Notes: a model not told the origin generated them from the sequence alone. A DNA stretch of 64,000 bases from Megalodesulfovibrio gigas DSM 1382 = ATCC 19364 (GCF_000468495.1 NC_022444.1:1872918-1936917), one strand, 5' to 3'. Positions 9,138 through 28,742 are shown, counted from the stretch's first letter. A program made the numbers and translations.

Positions 9138-10042
9138 CGCTGCAGCAGTCCCCGCCCGTCTCCCTCGCGTCCGACTGCACCGTGCGGCAGGCCCGGCTGG
9201 CCCTCAGGGCCGCCTTTGAGGATGCCGGCGTGGAGTCCCCCGGCCTGAGCGCCAGCGTACTGCTGGAGCATGCCCTGGACACCGACGAGCGCCTGCACGT
9301 GATGGAACCCCACCGGACGCTGACCGAAGCGCAACGTCATCGCCTCCTGGCCCTGGCCCGGCGACGCTGCGAGGGTGAGCCGGTGGCCTACCTCACCGGG
9401 ACAAAGGAATTTTTCGGGATGGATTTCGCGGTGGGGCAGGGGTGCCTCATCCCCAGGCCGGAAACCGAGATGCTGGTGGAAGCTGTGCTGGCCGCCCATG
9501 ACCGCAACGCCCGCCTGCGCTTTGCCGATTGCGGCACGGGCAGCGGCTGCCTGGCCGGAACCTTGGGGCGGCTGTTCCCCGCCGGCAGGGGCGTGGCCGT
9601 GGACCGCTCCCGCGAGGCCCTGGCCTGGGCGCGACGCAACCTCGTCGCACATGGCGTGCAGGATCGGGTGGCGCTCCTGGAGTCGGATTTTGCCTGCCTG
9701 CCCCTGGCCGATGGCTGGGCCGACGTGGTGGTGGCCAATCCGCCGTACGTGTCCCCGCGGGAATACATCGAGCTGGACCCGGGCGTGCGAAATTTCGAGC
9801 CGGCGGCCGCCCTGGTGCCCCACGCCGCACCGCCGGAGGACGACGGCCTTGCCGCCCTGGCCCCCCTGGCAGGGGAAGCGGGCAGGGTGCTTGCCCCTGG
9901 CGGATTGTTTGTCTGTGAAATAGGGTGGTTGCAGGGACCTCGCGCCGCGATGCTGCTGGCGGATGGCCCCTGGTGCGAGGTGGATGTGGTGCGGGATCTG
10001 GCTGGACTGGACCGCATGCTCCGGGCGCGCCGCGCAGGGTGA
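9134..10042 (+). CDS. prmC: Release factor glutamine N5-methyltransferase
   Basis: PrmC (HemK) methylates the Gln of the GGQ motif in RF1 and RF2 using S-adenosylmethionine. The 302-residue protein has an N-terminal helical substrate-binding part, [18 protein letters not shown], the SAM motif [16 protein letters not shown] and the catalytic [10 protein letters not shown]. It starts with GTG at 9134, whose last two bases form part of the prfA TGA (9135-9137); this translational coupling fits its job on RF1. No terminator is visible before the tRNA promoter downstream. Confidence 0.93.
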   Translation: MTLQQSPPVSLASDCTVRQARLALRAAFEDAGVESPGLSASVLLEHALDTDERLHVMEPHRTLTEAQRHRLLALARRRCEGEPVAYLTGTKEFFGMDFAVGQGCLIPRPETEMLVEAVLAAHDRNARLRFADCGTGSGCLAGTLGRLFPAGRGVAVDRSREALAWARRNLVAHGVQDRVALLESDFACLPLADGWADVVVANPPYVSPREYIELDPGVRNFEPAAALVPHAAPPEDDGLAALAPLAGEAGRVLAPGGLFVCEIGWLQGPRAAMLLADGPWCEVDVVRDLAGLDRMLRARRAG

Positions 10043-10075
10043 GACAACTTTTTTTGCGGCGGAATAAAATTCTGC

Positions 10076-10104
10076 TTGACGGGCCGGCGCCGTCTGCGTA
10101 TTGA
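10076..10104 (+). promoter_or_regulatory. Sigma-70-type promoter of the tRNA-tuf cluster
   Basis: TTGACG (10076-10081), a 17-bp GC-rich spacer and TATTGA (10099-10104) lie about 50 bases before the first tRNA, with an AT-rich stretch further upstream (10050-10072) that could act as an UP-like element. Confidence 0.65.
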
Positions 10105-10154
10105 AACCATCTTTGCAGCGCGCAACCAACGCGCGGCAGTTCTTTGAAAGGCAC

Positions 10155-10229
10155 GCTGGCGTAGCTCAATGGTAGAGCAGCTGACTTGTAATCAGCAGGT
10201 TGCGGGTTCAAGTCCCATCGCCAGCTCCA
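10155..10229 (+). tRNA. tRNA-Thr (anticodon TGT)
   Basis: The acceptor arm GCTGGCG pairs with CGCCAGC, and CCA is encoded (10227-10229). The anticodon loop CTTGTAA gives TGT, and the T-arm GTTCAAGTC is present. It is the first of four tRNAs before tuf, in the same order as E. coli thrU-tyrU-glyT-thrT-tufB. Confidence 0.96.
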
Positions 10230-10231
10230 GT

Positions 10232-10317
10232 GGAGGGGTTCCCGAGTGGCCAAAGGGAACAGACTGTAAATCTGTCGGCGTACGCCTTCGGTGGTTCAAA
10301 TCCACCCCCCTCCACCA
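10232..10317 (+). tRNA. tRNA-Tyr (anticodon GTA)
   Basis: This is an 86-base class II tRNA with a long variable arm. The acceptor GGAGGGG pairs with CCCCTCC and CCA is encoded at the end. The loop CTGTAAA gives anticodon GTA. Confidence 0.96.
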
Positions 10318-10404
10318 TATTGCATTGCAAGCCTGATGGCTGTAGGAGACGGTGTCGCATCTGCGAGTCGCTGTTGTGGAACTACGGTGCAGGGGAAGCA
10401 GGAC

Positions 10405-10480
10405 GCGGGAATAGCTCAATGGCTAGAGCATCAGCCTTCCAAGCTGAGGGTTGCGGGTTCGAGTCCCGTTTCCCGCTCCA
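10405..10480 (+). tRNA. tRNA-Gly (anticodon TCC)
   Basis: The acceptor GCGGGAA pairs with TTCCCGC, the loop CTTCCAA gives anticodon TCC, the T-arm is GTTCGAGTC, and CCA is encoded at 10478-10480. Confidence 0.96.
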
Positions 10481-10528
10481 CTCGCATGTCCCGCCACTTC
10501 ACACCACTCCTCTCGTCATGGCAAGAGG

Positions 10529-10604
10529 GCCCATGTAGCTCAGTCGGCAGAGCACTTCCTTGGTAAGGAAGAGGTCACCGGTTCAAATCCGGTCATGGGC
10601 TCCA
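10529..10604 (+). tRNA. tRNA-Thr (anticodon GGT)
   Basis: The acceptor GCCCATG pairs with CATGGGC. The anticodon stem CTTCC/GGAAG closes a loop TTGGTAA, giving anticodon GGT. CCA is encoded at 10602-10604. It is the last tRNA before tuf. Confidence 0.96.
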
Positions 10605-10742
10605 GTACATTTTTTTTGGGCAGGCCCGGCCCATGTGGCGATGTCTCCGGCTGTTGGCCGCCAGGATAGACCGCCTCGCCGGGAGAAACGCCGGGCAACG
10701 CGTGCCAACGATACGAACGCAAACGCTGCAAGGGGTTATAGC

Positions 10743-11936
10743 ATGGGCAAGGCAAAATTCGAACGGTCCAAGCCGCACGTTAACATCGGCACCATCGGGC
10801 ACATCGACCATGGCAAGACCACGCTGACGGCTGCCATCACCAAGGTGTTGTCGATGAAGGGCCAGTCCAAGTTCATCGCCTTCGACCAGATCGACAAGGC
10901 GCCTGAAGAAAAGGAACGCGGCATCACCATCGCCACGGCCCACGTGGAGTACGAAACCGCCAATCGCCATTACGCGCACGTGGACTGCCCCGGCCACGCC
11001 GACTACATCAAGAACATGATCACCGGCGCAGCCCAGATGGACGGCGCCATCCTCGTGGTGGCCGCCACTGACGGCCCCATGCCCCAGACCCGTGAGCACA
11101 TCCTGCTCGCCCGTCAGGTCGGCGTGCCCACGCTGGTGGTGTTCATGAACAAAGTGGACCTGGTGGATGACGAAGAACTGCTGGAGCTGGTGGAACTGGA
11201 AGTGCGCGAGCTGCTCTCCAAGTACGGCTTCCCCGGCGACGACATCCCGGTGATCCGCGGCTCTGCCCTGGGCGCGCTGCAGGTCGATACGGCTGACGAT
11301 CCGGCCACCGCCTGCATCCACGAACTGATGGCCGCGTGCGACAGCTTCATCCCCGAGCCCGTGCGCGACATCGACAAGCCCTTCCTGATGCCCATCGAAG
11401 ACGTGTTCTCCATCTCCGGCCGCGGCACTGTGGTGACCGGTCGCGTGGAGCGCGGGATTGTGAAAGTGGGCGAGGAAGTGGAAATCATCGGCATCAAGAA
11501 CACGGTGAAGACCACTTGCACGGGCGTGGAAATGTTCCGCAAGCTGCTGGATCAGGGCCAGGCCGGCGACAACATTGGTGCGCTGCTTCGCGGCGTCAAG
11601 CGTGAGGATGTGGAACGCGGCCAGGTGCTTGCCAAGCCCGGTTCCATCACCCCGCACAAGAAGTTCAAGGCGGAAGTGTACGTGCTCTCCAAGGAAGAAG
11701 GCGGCCGGCACACGCCGTTCTTCACCGGCTATCGCCCCCAGTTCTACATCCGGACCACGGACGTGACTGGCGTGATCAAGCTGGCCGAGGGCGTGGAAAT
11801 GGTCATGCCCGGCGATAACGCGACCTTCGAGGTCGAGCTCATCCACCCCATCGCCATGGAAAAAGGCATGCGCTTCGCCATCCGCGAAGGCGGCCGCACG
11901 GTTGGCGCTGGCGTTGTGTCTGAGATCATGGAGTAA
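10743..11936 (+). CDS. tuf: Elongation factor Tu
   Basis: EF-Tu carries aminoacyl-tRNA to the ribosome in a GTP-dependent way. The 397-residue protein begins [20 protein letters not shown], with the P-loop [10 protein letters not shown], switch [10 protein letters not shown], base-recognition NKVD and the three EF-Tu domains ending [11 protein letters not shown]. The ATG at 10743 gives the canonical start; upstream in-frame ATGs run through tRNA-Thr and are rejected. The four tRNAs directly upstream probably share its transcript, as in E. coli tufB. Only this tuf copy is in the window. Confidence 0.98.
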   Translation: MGKAKFERSKPHVNIGTIGHIDHGKTTLTAAITKVLSMKGQSKFIAFDQIDKAPEEKERGITIATAHVEYETANRHYAHVDCPGHADYIKNMITGAAQMDGAILVVAATDGPMPQTREHILLARQVGVPTLVVFMNKVDLVDDEELLELVELEVRELLSKYGFPGDDIPVIRGSALGALQVDTADDPATACIHELMAACDSFIPEPVRDIDKPFLMPIEDVFSISGRGTVVTGRVERGIVKVGEEVEIIGIKNTVKTTCTGVEMFRKLLDQGQAGDNIGALLRGVKREDVERGQVLAKPGSITPHKKFKAEVYVLSKEEGGRHTPFFTGYRPQFYIRTTDVTGVIKLAEGVEMVMPGDNATFEVELIHPIAMEKGMRFAIREGGRTVGAGVVSEIME

Positions 11937-11940
11937 CCAG

Positions 11941-12090
11941 ATGCGCATCAACATCCAGCTTGCCTGCACGGAATGCAAACGCCGCAACTACGCGACGGAA
12001 AAGAACAAGAAGAACACCACCGGGCGTCTTGAAGTCAAGAAGTACTGCCCGTGGGACAAAAAGCACACGGTGCATCGCGAAACCAAGTAG
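11941..12090 (+). CDS. rpmG: 50S ribosomal protein L33
   Basis: This 49-residue ribosomal protein begins [22 protein letters not shown] and ends [17 protein letters not shown]. The Cys pair CxxC is present, but the second pair is reduced to one Cys (YCPW), so the zinc site is incomplete. It starts four bases after the tuf stop and is followed by tRNA-Trp, the usual tuf-rpmG-trnW-secE-nusG order of many bacteria. Confidence 0.95.
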   Translation: MRINIQLACTECKRRNYATEKNKKNTTGRLEVKKYCPWDKKHTVHRETK

Positions 12091-12118
12091 TCTGTAAGTT
12101 TCGCGGCGCGTGAAGCGC

Positions 12119-12194
12119 AGGGCAGTAGCTCTAATGGTAGAGCGCCGGTCTCCAAAACCGGATGTTGGGGGTTCGAGTCCCTCCTGCCCTGCCA
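12119..12194 (+). tRNA. tRNA-Trp (anticodon CCA)
   Basis: The acceptor AGGGCAG pairs with CTGCCCT. The anticodon stem CCGGT/ACCGG closes the loop CTCCAAA, giving CCA. The 3' CCA is encoded at 12192-12194. It sits between rpmG and secE. Confidence 0.96.
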
Positions 12195-12304
12195 TATTTA
12201 TTTCGAAAAGCCGCTTGTGGCAGCGGCGCAGGCGCCCAGCTAACAGGACGTACCGTGGCCGAACTCCGGCCCCAGCTGCGGCCGAAATGCGAAGGTTGTG
12301 TATC

Positions 12305-12643
12305 ATGGCCCATGTGAGCGACACGGAACGTAAGAATTCTCCTGGCGCCCAGGCCCGCGACAAGGCGGCCCGCGACAAGGCAACGCCTGCGGCCAGCAAG
12401 TCTGCCCGTCGCGATGGTGCCAAAAAAGAAGCTGACTCCCCCCAAGGCTTGGCCCGCAAGGTGCAGGAGCTCAAGGAGTTCTTTGAAGAAGCCAAGGTCG
12501 AACTGAAGAAGATCACTTGGCCTTCGCGCAAGGAAGCACAGGCCACAAGCATTGCCGTGCTCGTGTTGACGGTGGTGATGGCAGTGTTCCTGGGGCTGAC
12601 GGACATGTCCTTGTCCAAAATTGTGGAGTTGTTGCTTTCCTAG
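12305..12643 (+). CDS. secE: Preprotein translocase subunit SecE
   Basis: SecE is the small clamp subunit of the SecYEG channel in the inner membrane. The protein has 112 residues: a charged, low-complexity N-terminal 55 residues, then the SecE signature FFEEAKVELKKITWPSRKEA and one TM segment (about residues 83-105). The ATG at 12305 follows the tRNA-Trp; the longer frame to 12110 would run through the tRNA. It is directly followed by nusG, the near-universal neighbour. Confidence 0.94.
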   Translation: MAHVSDTERKNSPGAQARDKAARDKATPAASKSARRDGAKKEADSPQGLARKVQELKEFFEEAKVELKKITWPSRKEAQATSIAVLVLTVVMAVFLGLTDMSLSKIVELLLS

Positions 12644-12651
12644 GGGGGGCT

Positions 12652-13248
12652 ATGACGGAAATGGAAACCGGCCCCCAGGCGCCTCAGCCTTCTCTGGAAC
12701 TCCAGGAAGGCGCCGGCCCCAAGGCCCGCTGGTATATATTGCATACCTTTTCAGGGTTCGAACAGCGTGTGGAAAAGACGCTGCTTGAAATGATGCGTAC
12801 CGGGCAGGACAAGGGCTACATCAAGCAAGTGGTGGTGCCTACGGAGCGAGTGGTGGAACTGGTGCAAGGCATTAAGCGCACCTCCACCCGCAAGTTCTAC
12901 CCTGGGTACGTGATGGTCAAGATGCTGATGAACGACGAGTCCGCCTACATGGTGCTTAACATCCCCAAGGTCTCGGCGTTTCTGGGGGGCAAGAACAAGC
13001 CCAGCCCCATGCATGAGCATGAGGCCCAGCGCATTCTTGAAATGATGGTCAGCCGACAGGAGCAGCCCCGGCCCAAGTTCCACTTTGAACGCGGGGACGA
13101 AGTGCGCGTGATCGACGGGCCCTTCAACGGCTTCAACGGCGTGGTGGACGATGTCAATTACGACAAAGGCAAACTGCGGGTGGAAGTCTCCATCTTCGGC
13201 CGCCAGACGCCGGTGGAACTGGACTTCGTCCAGGTGACCAAGGGCTAG
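12652..13248 (+). CDS. nusG: Transcription termination/antitermination factor NusG
   Basis: NusG binds RNA polymerase and links it to Rho or ribosomal S10. The 198-residue protein contains the NGN domain ([31 protein letters not shown]) and a C-terminal KOW motif ([21 protein letters not shown]). The start at 12652 lies eight bases after the secE stop with GGGGGG just upstream. The short acidic N-terminal extension before the NGN domain is normal for the group. Confidence 0.96.
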   Translation: MTEMETGPQAPQPSLELQEGAGPKARWYILHTFSGFEQRVEKTLLEMMRTGQDKGYIKQVVVPTERVVELVQGIKRTSTRKFYPGYVMVKMLMNDESAYMVLNIPKVSAFLGGKNKPSPMHEHEAQRILEMMVSRQEQPRPKFHFERGDEVRVIDGPFNGFNGVVDDVNYDKGKLRVEVSIFGRQTPVELDFVQVTKG

Positions 13249-13298
13249 GCCCCGGCACGCGGTTTCGCATCGAGACGGTTCAAGCGAGGCAGAAAGTC

Positions 13299-13724
13299 AT
13301 GGCCAAGAAAATTACGGGCAAGGTGAAGCTGCAGCTCCAGGCCGGCAAGGCCAACCCTTCTCCGCCAGTCGGTCCCGCCCTGGGCCAGCACGGCGTGAAT
13401 ATCATGGAGTTCTGCAAGGCTTTCAACGCCAAGACCCAGGATCAGGTCGGCACCATCATTCCGGTGGAAATCACCATTTACGCCGACCGTACCTTCACCT
13501 TCATCACCAAGACCCCTCCGGCCTCGGTGCTGCTGATGAAGGCCGCCAAGAAAGACAAGGGGTCCGGTGAGCCCAACCGCAACAAGATTGGCACCCTCAC
13601 CATGGCGCAGGTTGAGGAAATTGCCAAACTCAAGATGGTGGACATGACTGCCGCGGATCTTCCCGCTGCCATGAAGACCATCATGGGTACCGCCCGCAGC
13701 ATGGGCATTGATATCCAAGGCTAG
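13299..13724 (+). CDS. rplK: 50S ribosomal protein L11
   Basis: L11 forms the GTPase-associated centre with 23S rRNA. The 141-residue protein has the family blocks [35 protein letters not shown] and the C-terminal [26 protein letters not shown] precedes the ATG at 13299. First gene of the rplKA pair, 50 bp after nusG. Confidence 0.98.
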   Translation: MAKKITGKVKLQLQAGKANPSPPVGPALGQHGVNIMEFCKAFNAKTQDQVGTIIPVEITIYADRTFTFITKTPPASVLLMKAAKKDKGSGEPNRNKIGTLTMAQVEEIAKLKMVDMTAADLPAAMKTIMGTARSMGIDIQG

Positions 13725-13742
13725 TTTCACAGGAGACATGTC

Positions 13743-14456
13743 ATGCCCAAACACGGCAAGAACTATCGCAAGGCTGCGGAAGCCATTGATCCGCTGAAGC
13801 TCTATGACATTGAAGAAGGCATGAAGCTCGCCGTGGCGAGCCGCGTGGCCAAATTCGATGAAACGGTGGACGTGGCCATGAATCTGGGAGTGGATCCCAA
13901 GTATTCCGACCAGATGGTCCGCGGCGCTGTCACCATGCCGCATGGCCTGGGCAAGACCGTGCGCGTGGCCGTCTTCTGCAAAGGCGACAAGGTGGCCGAA
14001 GCCCGCGATGCCGGGGCGGACATCGTTGGCGGCGACGATCTGGTGGACAAAATCAAGGAAGGCTTCCTTGAGTTTGACAAGGCCGTGGCCACCCCGGATA
14101 TGATGGCCAAGGTGGGCCAGATTGGCCGTATCCTCGGCCCGCGCGGCCTCATGCCCAACGCCAAAACCGGCACGGTGACCTTCGACCTCGCCACCGCGGT
14201 GCGCGAAATGAAGGCCGGCCGCGTGGAATTCAAGGTGGACAAGGCCGGCGTGCTCCACGCTCCCCTGGGCAAGGTGTCCTTCGGGCCGGAAAAGCTCCTG
14301 GACAACCTCAAGGCCCTGGTGGACCATGTGGTTCGTCTGAAGCCCTCCGCCGCCAAGGGAACGTACCTCAAGAAGGTGGCCCTGGCCACCACCATGGGGC
14401 CCGGCGTGAAAGTGGACGCCCTGAGCGTTCGCAAGATGCTCGAAGGCGCCAGCTAA
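13743..14456 (+). CDS. rplA: 50S ribosomal protein L1
   Basis: L1 binds 23S rRNA at the E-site stalk and in many bacteria represses its own operon. The 237-residue protein begins [16 protein letters not shown] and has conserved [36 protein letters not shown] and [31 protein letters not shown] upstream supports the ATG at 13743. It is followed by a strong hairpin and the L10-type leader. Confidence 0.98.
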   Translation: MPKHGKNYRKAAEAIDPLKLYDIEEGMKLAVASRVAKFDETVDVAMNLGVDPKYSDQMVRGAVTMPHGLGKTVRVAVFCKGDKVAEARDAGADIVGGDDLVDKIKEGFLEFDKAVATPDMMAKVGQIGRILGPRGLMPNAKTGTVTFDLATAVREMKAGRVEFKVDKAGVLHAPLGKVSFGPEKLLDNLKALVDHVVRLKPSAAKGTYLKKVALATTMGPGVKVDALSVRKMLEGAS

Positions 14457-14471
14457 TCAGGACGCCACTCG

Positions 14472-14514
14472 CGCGAGGGGATGCCGGCGCACCACGCCAG
14501 GGCATCCCCTCGCG
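14472..14514. terminator. Hairpin between rplA and rplJ
   Basis: CGCGAGGGGATGCC (14472-14485) is perfectly complementary to GGCATCCCCTCGCG (14501-14514), a 14-bp stem followed by TTATTA. It lies 15 bases after the rplA stop and could be a weak terminator or processing site separating rplKA from rplJL. Confidence 0.7.
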
Positions 14515-14539
14515 TTATTACAGCGCACCACGTCCGCCG

Positions 14540-14734
14540 GCGCGCGGCGGAACGACGCGATAGAGACGAGGGGGCATGCAGTGTGCATGTTCGTTCGTCG
14601 ACAGACAGACACGGGGACGAGTCGAAGACAGCAGGCGGGCTTTCGGGTCCTGAAGCGTCCTGCCGAGACTTTGGCTCATTTTCTGTGCCTGAGGACTGAT
14701 TTCCCGGGACGTCCCGGGAAAAGGAGCAGTGACC
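14540..14734 (+). promoter_or_regulatory. L10-type ribosomal protein leader of rplJL
   Basis: The 278-bp rplA-rplJ gap holds a structured leader. It includes a CCTGCCGAGACT-like segment typical of bacterial L10 leaders (around 14660) and, at 14701-14720, a perfect 20-bp palindrome (TTCCCGGGAC and its complement) directly before the AAGGAG. In other bacteria the L10(L12)4 complex binds this leader and represses translation. Assigned by position and partial motif, not by covariance. Confidence 0.55.
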
Positions 14735-15262
14735 ATGGATAGAAACGCAAAAGCCGCCATCATCGACGCCTTGCGCGTCAAGGCAGGCAAGGCGCAGATC
14801 ATGGTGGTCACGGACTTCAAGGGCCTCAAGGTAGAGGAAATGACCGACCTCAGGGTGAAGCTCAGAGCGCAGCAGATTGATCTGCAAGTCGTCAAGAACA
14901 CCCTGGCGCGGATCGCCTTTACCGAAAGCGCATTTAAACCCTTGGGCGATGTGCTCAAGGAGAACTGCGCTGTGGTCATTGGATATGACGATCCGGTGCT
15001 GACCGCCAAGGTCATCACCGATTACGCCAAATCCAACAAGAAGTTCACCATCCGCTACGCCAACCTGCAGGGCAAGCAGATCAGCGACGAAGGTCTCAAA
15101 GACCTCTCCAAGCTGCCGAGCCGGCCCGAGTTGTTGGCCCAGGCCCTGGGGACCATGCGCGCCGTGCCCCAGAACTTTGTGAGCCTGCTGGCCAATGTGC
15201 CTCGGTCGTTCTTGAACGTGCTGACCGCCATCAAAGACGAGAAGGAAAAGGCAGCCGCCTAG
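14735..15262 (+). CDS. rplJ: 50S ribosomal protein L10
   Basis: L10 anchors the L7/L12 dimers on the ribosomal stalk. The 175-residue protein begins MDRNAKAAIIDALRVKAGKAQIMVVTDFKGLKVEEMTDLR and has the C-terminal helix for L12 binding. A GTG at 14729 is in frame but lies only two bases after AAGGAG (14721-14726), so the ATG at 14735, eight bases away, is the better start. It is followed by rplL 39 bp later. Confidence 0.96.
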   Translation: MDRNAKAAIIDALRVKAGKAQIMVVTDFKGLKVEEMTDLRVKLRAQQIDLQVVKNTLARIAFTESAFKPLGDVLKENCAVVIGYDDPVLTAKVITDYAKSNKKFTIRYANLQGKQISDEGLKDLSKLPSRPELLAQALGTMRAVPQNFVSLLANVPRSFLNVLTAIKDEKEKAAA

Positions 15263-15301
15263 CGCCTCGCCACCGTTCTTCACCCCCCAAGGAGCTTTCC
15301 A

Positions 15302-15697
15302 ATGTCTACCGTGACCAAAGAACAAGTTGTTGACTTCATCTCCAATATGACCGTGCTGGAGCTGGCTGACTTCATCAAGGAACTGGAAGAAAAGTTCGGC
15401 GTGTCTGCTGCTGCCCCCATGGCCGGCATGATGATGATGCCCGGCATGGGCGCTGCTGACGCCCCCGCTGAAGAAGTGGAAGAAAAGACCGAATTCGACG
15501 TCATCCTCAAGGAAGCCGGCGGCAACAAGATCGCCGTCATCAAGGCCGTGCGCGCCCTCACCGGCCTGGGCCTGAAGGAAGCCAAGGACAAGGTGGACGC
15601 TGCTCCCCAGCCCATCAAGGAAGCCGTGTCCAAGGAAGACGCCGAAGCCGCCAAGAAGCAGCTGGAAGAAGCCGGCGCCACGGTGGAAGTCAAGTAG
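15302..15697 (+). CDS. rplL: 50S ribosomal protein L7/L12
   Basis: This is the multicopy stalk protein that recruits translation GTPases. It has 131 residues: N-terminal dimerisation domain, a flexible hinge unusually rich in Met, Gly and Ala ([16 protein letters not shown], about residues 40-56), and the C-terminal domain with [23 protein letters not shown] and [15 protein letters not shown] lies nine bases before the ATG. The Met-rich hinge is a mild oddity compared with the usual Ala/Gly/Val hinge. Confidence 0.97.
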   Translation: MSTVTKEQVVDFISNMTVLELADFIKELEEKFGVSAAAPMAGMMMMPGMGAADAPAEEVEEKTEFDVILKEAGGNKIAVIKAVRALTGLGLKEAKDKVDAAPQPIKEAVSKEDAEAAKKQLEEAGATVEVK

Positions 15698-15717
15698 TCG
15701 TTTGGATGAATGTGCAC

Positions 15718-15755
15718 CCGGGCGCCTTGCTGTGGCAGGGCGTCCGGTTTTTTTT
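15718..15755 (+). terminator. Attenuator/terminator between rplL and rpoB
   Basis: CCGGGCGCC pairs with GGGCGTCCGG across a short loop, followed by nine T residues (15747-15755). This is a classical intrinsic terminator and, as in E. coli, probably lowers read-through into rpoBC. Confidence 0.75.
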
Positions 15756-15766
15756 CTCCAACTCCC

Positions 15767-15795
15767 TTGCTTTTTTTGTACGCGCGGGCTAATAG
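15767..15795 (+). promoter_or_regulatory. Candidate rpoBC promoter in the 402-bp rplL-rpoB gap
   Basis: TTGCTT (15767-15772), a 17-bp spacer and TAATAG (15790-15795) lie just after the attenuator and about 300 bp before rpoB. The rest of the gap (15796-16099) holds no gene; an imperfect hairpin around 15910-15940 and a T-run near 15957 are the only other structures I see. Confidence 0.5.
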
Positions 15796-16099
15796 ACCCA
15801 GATACGGCGGCCCGCGATGGCGTCCATAAAGGCGTCTGCTTTGCCAACGTGCCACACGAATGAGTTTTCATTCCAGATACTTGTTGCTGGCGTGAACGTC
15901 AACAGCCCTGGGCGCTCCCCTGTAGGAGGCGCTCGGGATGTTGTACGTTGCCCAGCTTTTTTTCATTTTAGGGAAATGCGCCGCTAACGGTCCACCTTAT
16001 CGCCACTGACCACGGCCTTCCCGCCGCGCCGCCCTGCGCGCCGTGCCCACGCAGCCGCATGGCAGGAAGTCCGCAGTCCGCACACGCAAAGGATCGACA

Positions 16100-20221
<4,122 letters not shown>

Positions 20222-20279
20222 TCCGGCAATTGCAGCAACCATCCCACGGCAACCACCTGTCACGCCAGGGAGTCGATAT

Positions 20280-24434
<4,155 letters not shown>

Positions 24435-24456
24435 CAGGCTCCTCGCATCGCATCAC

Positions 24457-24486
24457 AGCGGCGTCCTTCGGGGCGCCGCTTTTTTT
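24457..24486 (+). terminator. Intrinsic terminator after rpoC
   Basis: GCGGCGTCC pairs with GGGCGCCGC around a TTC-type tetraloop, followed by seven T residues. It starts 23 bases after the rpoC stop. Confidence 0.9.
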
Positions 24487-24667
24487 GGAAAGCCCGCATC
24501 CTTCCATTAGACTTCGCCAGGGCTTTCCAGTAAGAGAAGTCGGAGCGCAGGGCAGGGGACTCCCGCCTTGACGCGCGCGTTTCATACCCCGCGACTGCGC
24601 AAGCAGGCAGGGGGTTTCGCGTTTTCAATGCACCCGGCGCACGCCAGCCATACGCCAGACACAAAGA

Positions 24668-26473
<1,806 letters not shown>

Positions 26474-26593
26474 CACCACGCTGCAGGGTGGAAGGCGAGG
26501 GGACCCGCTGGAACGAGGCGGCCTCCTCGCCGTGCCTGCGTGCTTTTCCCGTCTTTGGCGCGGCGGCTTTCGGCATTCAACAAGGACACTCGC

Positions 26594-27196
26594 ATGACTC
26601 CTCGCTGGCAAAAAATGCTCAAGGAATACGCAGAGGCGCTCATCATCGCCTTTGTGCTGGCCATGTTCATCCGCGCGTTCGTGGTGCAGGCGTTCACCAT
26701 CCCCTCGGGATCCATGCTGCAGACGTTGCAGATAGGGGATTACCTGCTGGTCTCCAAGCTCTCGTACGGCATCAAGGTGCCCTTCACCCATAGTTATCTG
26801 ACCATGTGGGCCACGCCCGAGCATGGCGACATCATCGTCTTCGAGAATCCCAACGATCCGTCCAAGGATTTCATCAAGCGCGTCATCGGCATGCCCGGCG
26901 ACACCATCGAGATCAAGGACAAGAAAGTGTACCGCAACGGGCAGGCCCTGGACGAATCCTATGTGCAGTTCGTGGATCCCAATGTGGTGATGGGACCGCG
27001 GGACCACAAGGATCCCATCGTGGTGCCCGACGGCAACTATTTTGTGATGGGCGACAACCGCGACGATTCCCTGGACTCCCGCTTCTGGGGCTTCGTGCCC
27101 GTGGGCAACCTGCGCGGCAAGGCCTGGATGATCTATTGGTCCTGGGAAAGCATGGGCTCCATCCGCTGGAATCGCATCGGGACCCTGGTGCATTGA
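26594..27196 (+). CDS. lepB: Signal peptidase I
   Basis: Signal peptidase I cleaves signal peptides of exported proteins at the periplasmic face. The 200-residue protein has one N-terminal TM segment (about 13-33), catalytic Ser40 in IPSGSM, catalytic Lys95 in FIKRVIGMPGD, and the conserved MGDNRDDSLDSRFWG box. AAGGAC lies seven bases before the ATG at 26594; the longer frame from 26540 is not supported by a ribosome binding site. It has a single TM, like many non-enteric signal peptidases. Confidence 0.96.
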   Translation: MTPRWQKMLKEYAEALIIAFVLAMFIRAFVVQAFTIPSGSMLQTLQIGDYLLVSKLSYGIKVPFTHSYLTMWATPEHGDIIVFENPNDPSKDFIKRVIGMPGDTIEIKDKKVYRNGQALDESYVQFVDPNVVMGPRDHKDPIVVPDGNYFVMGDNRDDSLDSRFWGFVPVGNLRGKAWMIYWSWESMGSIRWNRIGTLVH

Positions 27197-27203
27197 CGCC
27201 GGC

Positions 27204-28742
27204 ATGATCGCCGCCGCCGCCTGCGCCGCGCTGTACGGCATCGACGCCTTCGCCGTCTCTTTGGAGGTGGACTGCGCCCGCCAGGGCCTGCCCGGCTTTT
27301 CCATGGTGGGTCTGGCCGAAGGCGCGGTGCGCGAGGCCAAGGAGCGGGTGTTTGCGGCGCTGAAGAATGCCGGCTTTCGGCTGCCACCGGCGCGCATCAC
27401 CGTGAATCTGGCCCCGGCGGACCGGCGCAAGGAAGGCAGCGGCTTTGATCTGCCCCTGGCCCTGGCGCTGCTGGCCGCGGCCGAGATGCTGCCGGCCGAA
27501 GCCCTGGCGGGGTGGCATGCCTGCGGCGAACTTTCCCTGACCAGCGAACTCAGATCCGTACCCGGCGTGCTGCCCCTGGCCATCCGGGCCAGGGCCGAGG
27601 GCGCGCGCGGATTGTTGTGTCCCACGGCCAATGCTGCCGAGGCGGCCGTGGTGGAGGGGTTGGACGTCTACCCTGTGGCCAGCCTGGGACAGGCCGTGGC
27701 GCATCTCTCCGGCGAGCGGCCCCTGACGCCGCTGGCGGTGGATCTGGCCACCCTCTGGAACGAGCGCGAGCAGTTTCACATCGATTTCGCCGAGGTCAAA
27801 GGCCAGGAGCACGCCAAGCGGGCCATTGAGATTGCCGCCGCCGGCGGGCACAACCTGCTCTTCGTGGGGCCGCCCGGCTCGGGCAAGACCATGCTGGCCC
27901 AGCGCATTCCCTCGGTGCTGCCGCCGCTGACCTTTGATGAAGCCCTGGAAGTGACCAAGATCTATTCCGTGGCCGGCCGGCTGGGATCGAACCAGGCGCT
28001 GGTCGTCACGCGGCCGTTCCGCAGTCCGCATCATACCATTTCCGATGCCGGCCTGGTGGGCGGCGGCACATACCCGCGGCCCGGGGAAGTCTCCCTGTCG
28101 CACCGCGGCGTGCTCTTTCTGGACGAGCTGCCGGAATTCAAGAAAAGCGCCCTGGAAGTGCTGCGCCAGCCCCTGGAAGACGGCGAAGTGACCATCTCCC
28201 GCGCCGCCATGAGCCTGTCCTACCCCGCAGACATGATGCTCGTGGCAGCCATGAATCCCTGCCCCTGCGGCTACCTGACCGATTCCCGCCATGCCTGCAC
28301 CTGCGCCCCGCCCCAGTTGCAGCGGTATCGCAGCCGGCTCTCCGGCCCGTTGCTGGACCGCATCGACCTGCACGTGGACGTGCCGGCTGTGCATCATACA
28401 GACCTGATGCAGCGCGCCTCCGGGGCGGATTCCGCCTCCATGCGCGGCAGGATCTTCGCCGCCAGGGATCGTCAGGCCCGCCGCTATGCCGGCACCCCCT
28501 GCCGCACCAATGCGGACCTCTCCGGCAAGTGGCTGGAGACCTTCTGCCCCCTGGAGGCGGAGCACCGGACCTTCCTGGAAAAGGCGGTGCAGCGGCTGGG
28601 CCTTTCGGCCCGGGCCTTCACGCGGGTGCTGCGCATCGCCCGGTCCATCGCGGATCTGGAAGGCGCAGACCCGTTGCGGGTGGAGCACCTGGCCGAGGCC
28701 ATCAACTATCGCAGCCTGGACCGACACAGCAGCGCGGCATGA
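27204..28742 (+). CDS. comM: ComM/YifB family Mg-chelatase-like AAA+ ATPase
   Basis: ComM in Vibrio and Haemophilus is a helicase promoting branch migration during natural transformation; the family is far more widespread than competence. The 512-residue protein has the N-terminal LonC-like domain (GLPGFSMVGLAEGAVREAKERV), Walker A GPPGSGKT (about 222-229), Walker B LFLDELPEF, the zinc-like MNPCPCGY...CTC cluster and LLDRIDLHVDVP. It starts seven bases after the lepB stop and is probably co-transcribed with lepB. No other competence gene is in the window. Confidence 0.92.
   Translation: MIAAAACAALYGIDAFAVSLEVDCARQGLPGFSMVGLAEGAVREAKERVFAALKNAGFRLPPARITVNLAPADRRKEGSGFDLPLALALLAAAEMLPAEALAGWHACGELSLTSELRSVPGVLPLAIRARAEGARGLLCPTANAAEAAVVEGLDVYPVASLGQAVAHLSGERPLTPLAVDLATLWNEREQFHIDFAEVKGQEHAKRAIEIAAAGGHNLLFVGPPGSGKTMLAQRIPSVLPPLTFDEALEVTKIYSVAGRLGSNQALVVTRPFRSPHHTISDAGLVGGGTYPRPGEVSLSHRGVLFLDELPEFKKSALEVLRQPLEDGEVTISRAAMSLSYPADMMLVAAMNPCPCGYLTDSRHACTCAPPQLQRYRSRLSGPLLDRIDLHVDVPAVHHTDLMQRASGADSASMRGRIFAARDRQARRYAGTPCRTNADLSGKWLETFCPLEAEHRTFLEKAVQRLGLSARAFTRVLRIARSIADLEGADPLRVEHLAEAINYRSLDRHSSAA

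Noticed and set aside
10560..10742. N-terminal extension of tuf from the ATG at 10560
   Set aside because: It would translate through tRNA-Thr(GGT); the ATG at 10743 gives the conserved EF-Tu start.
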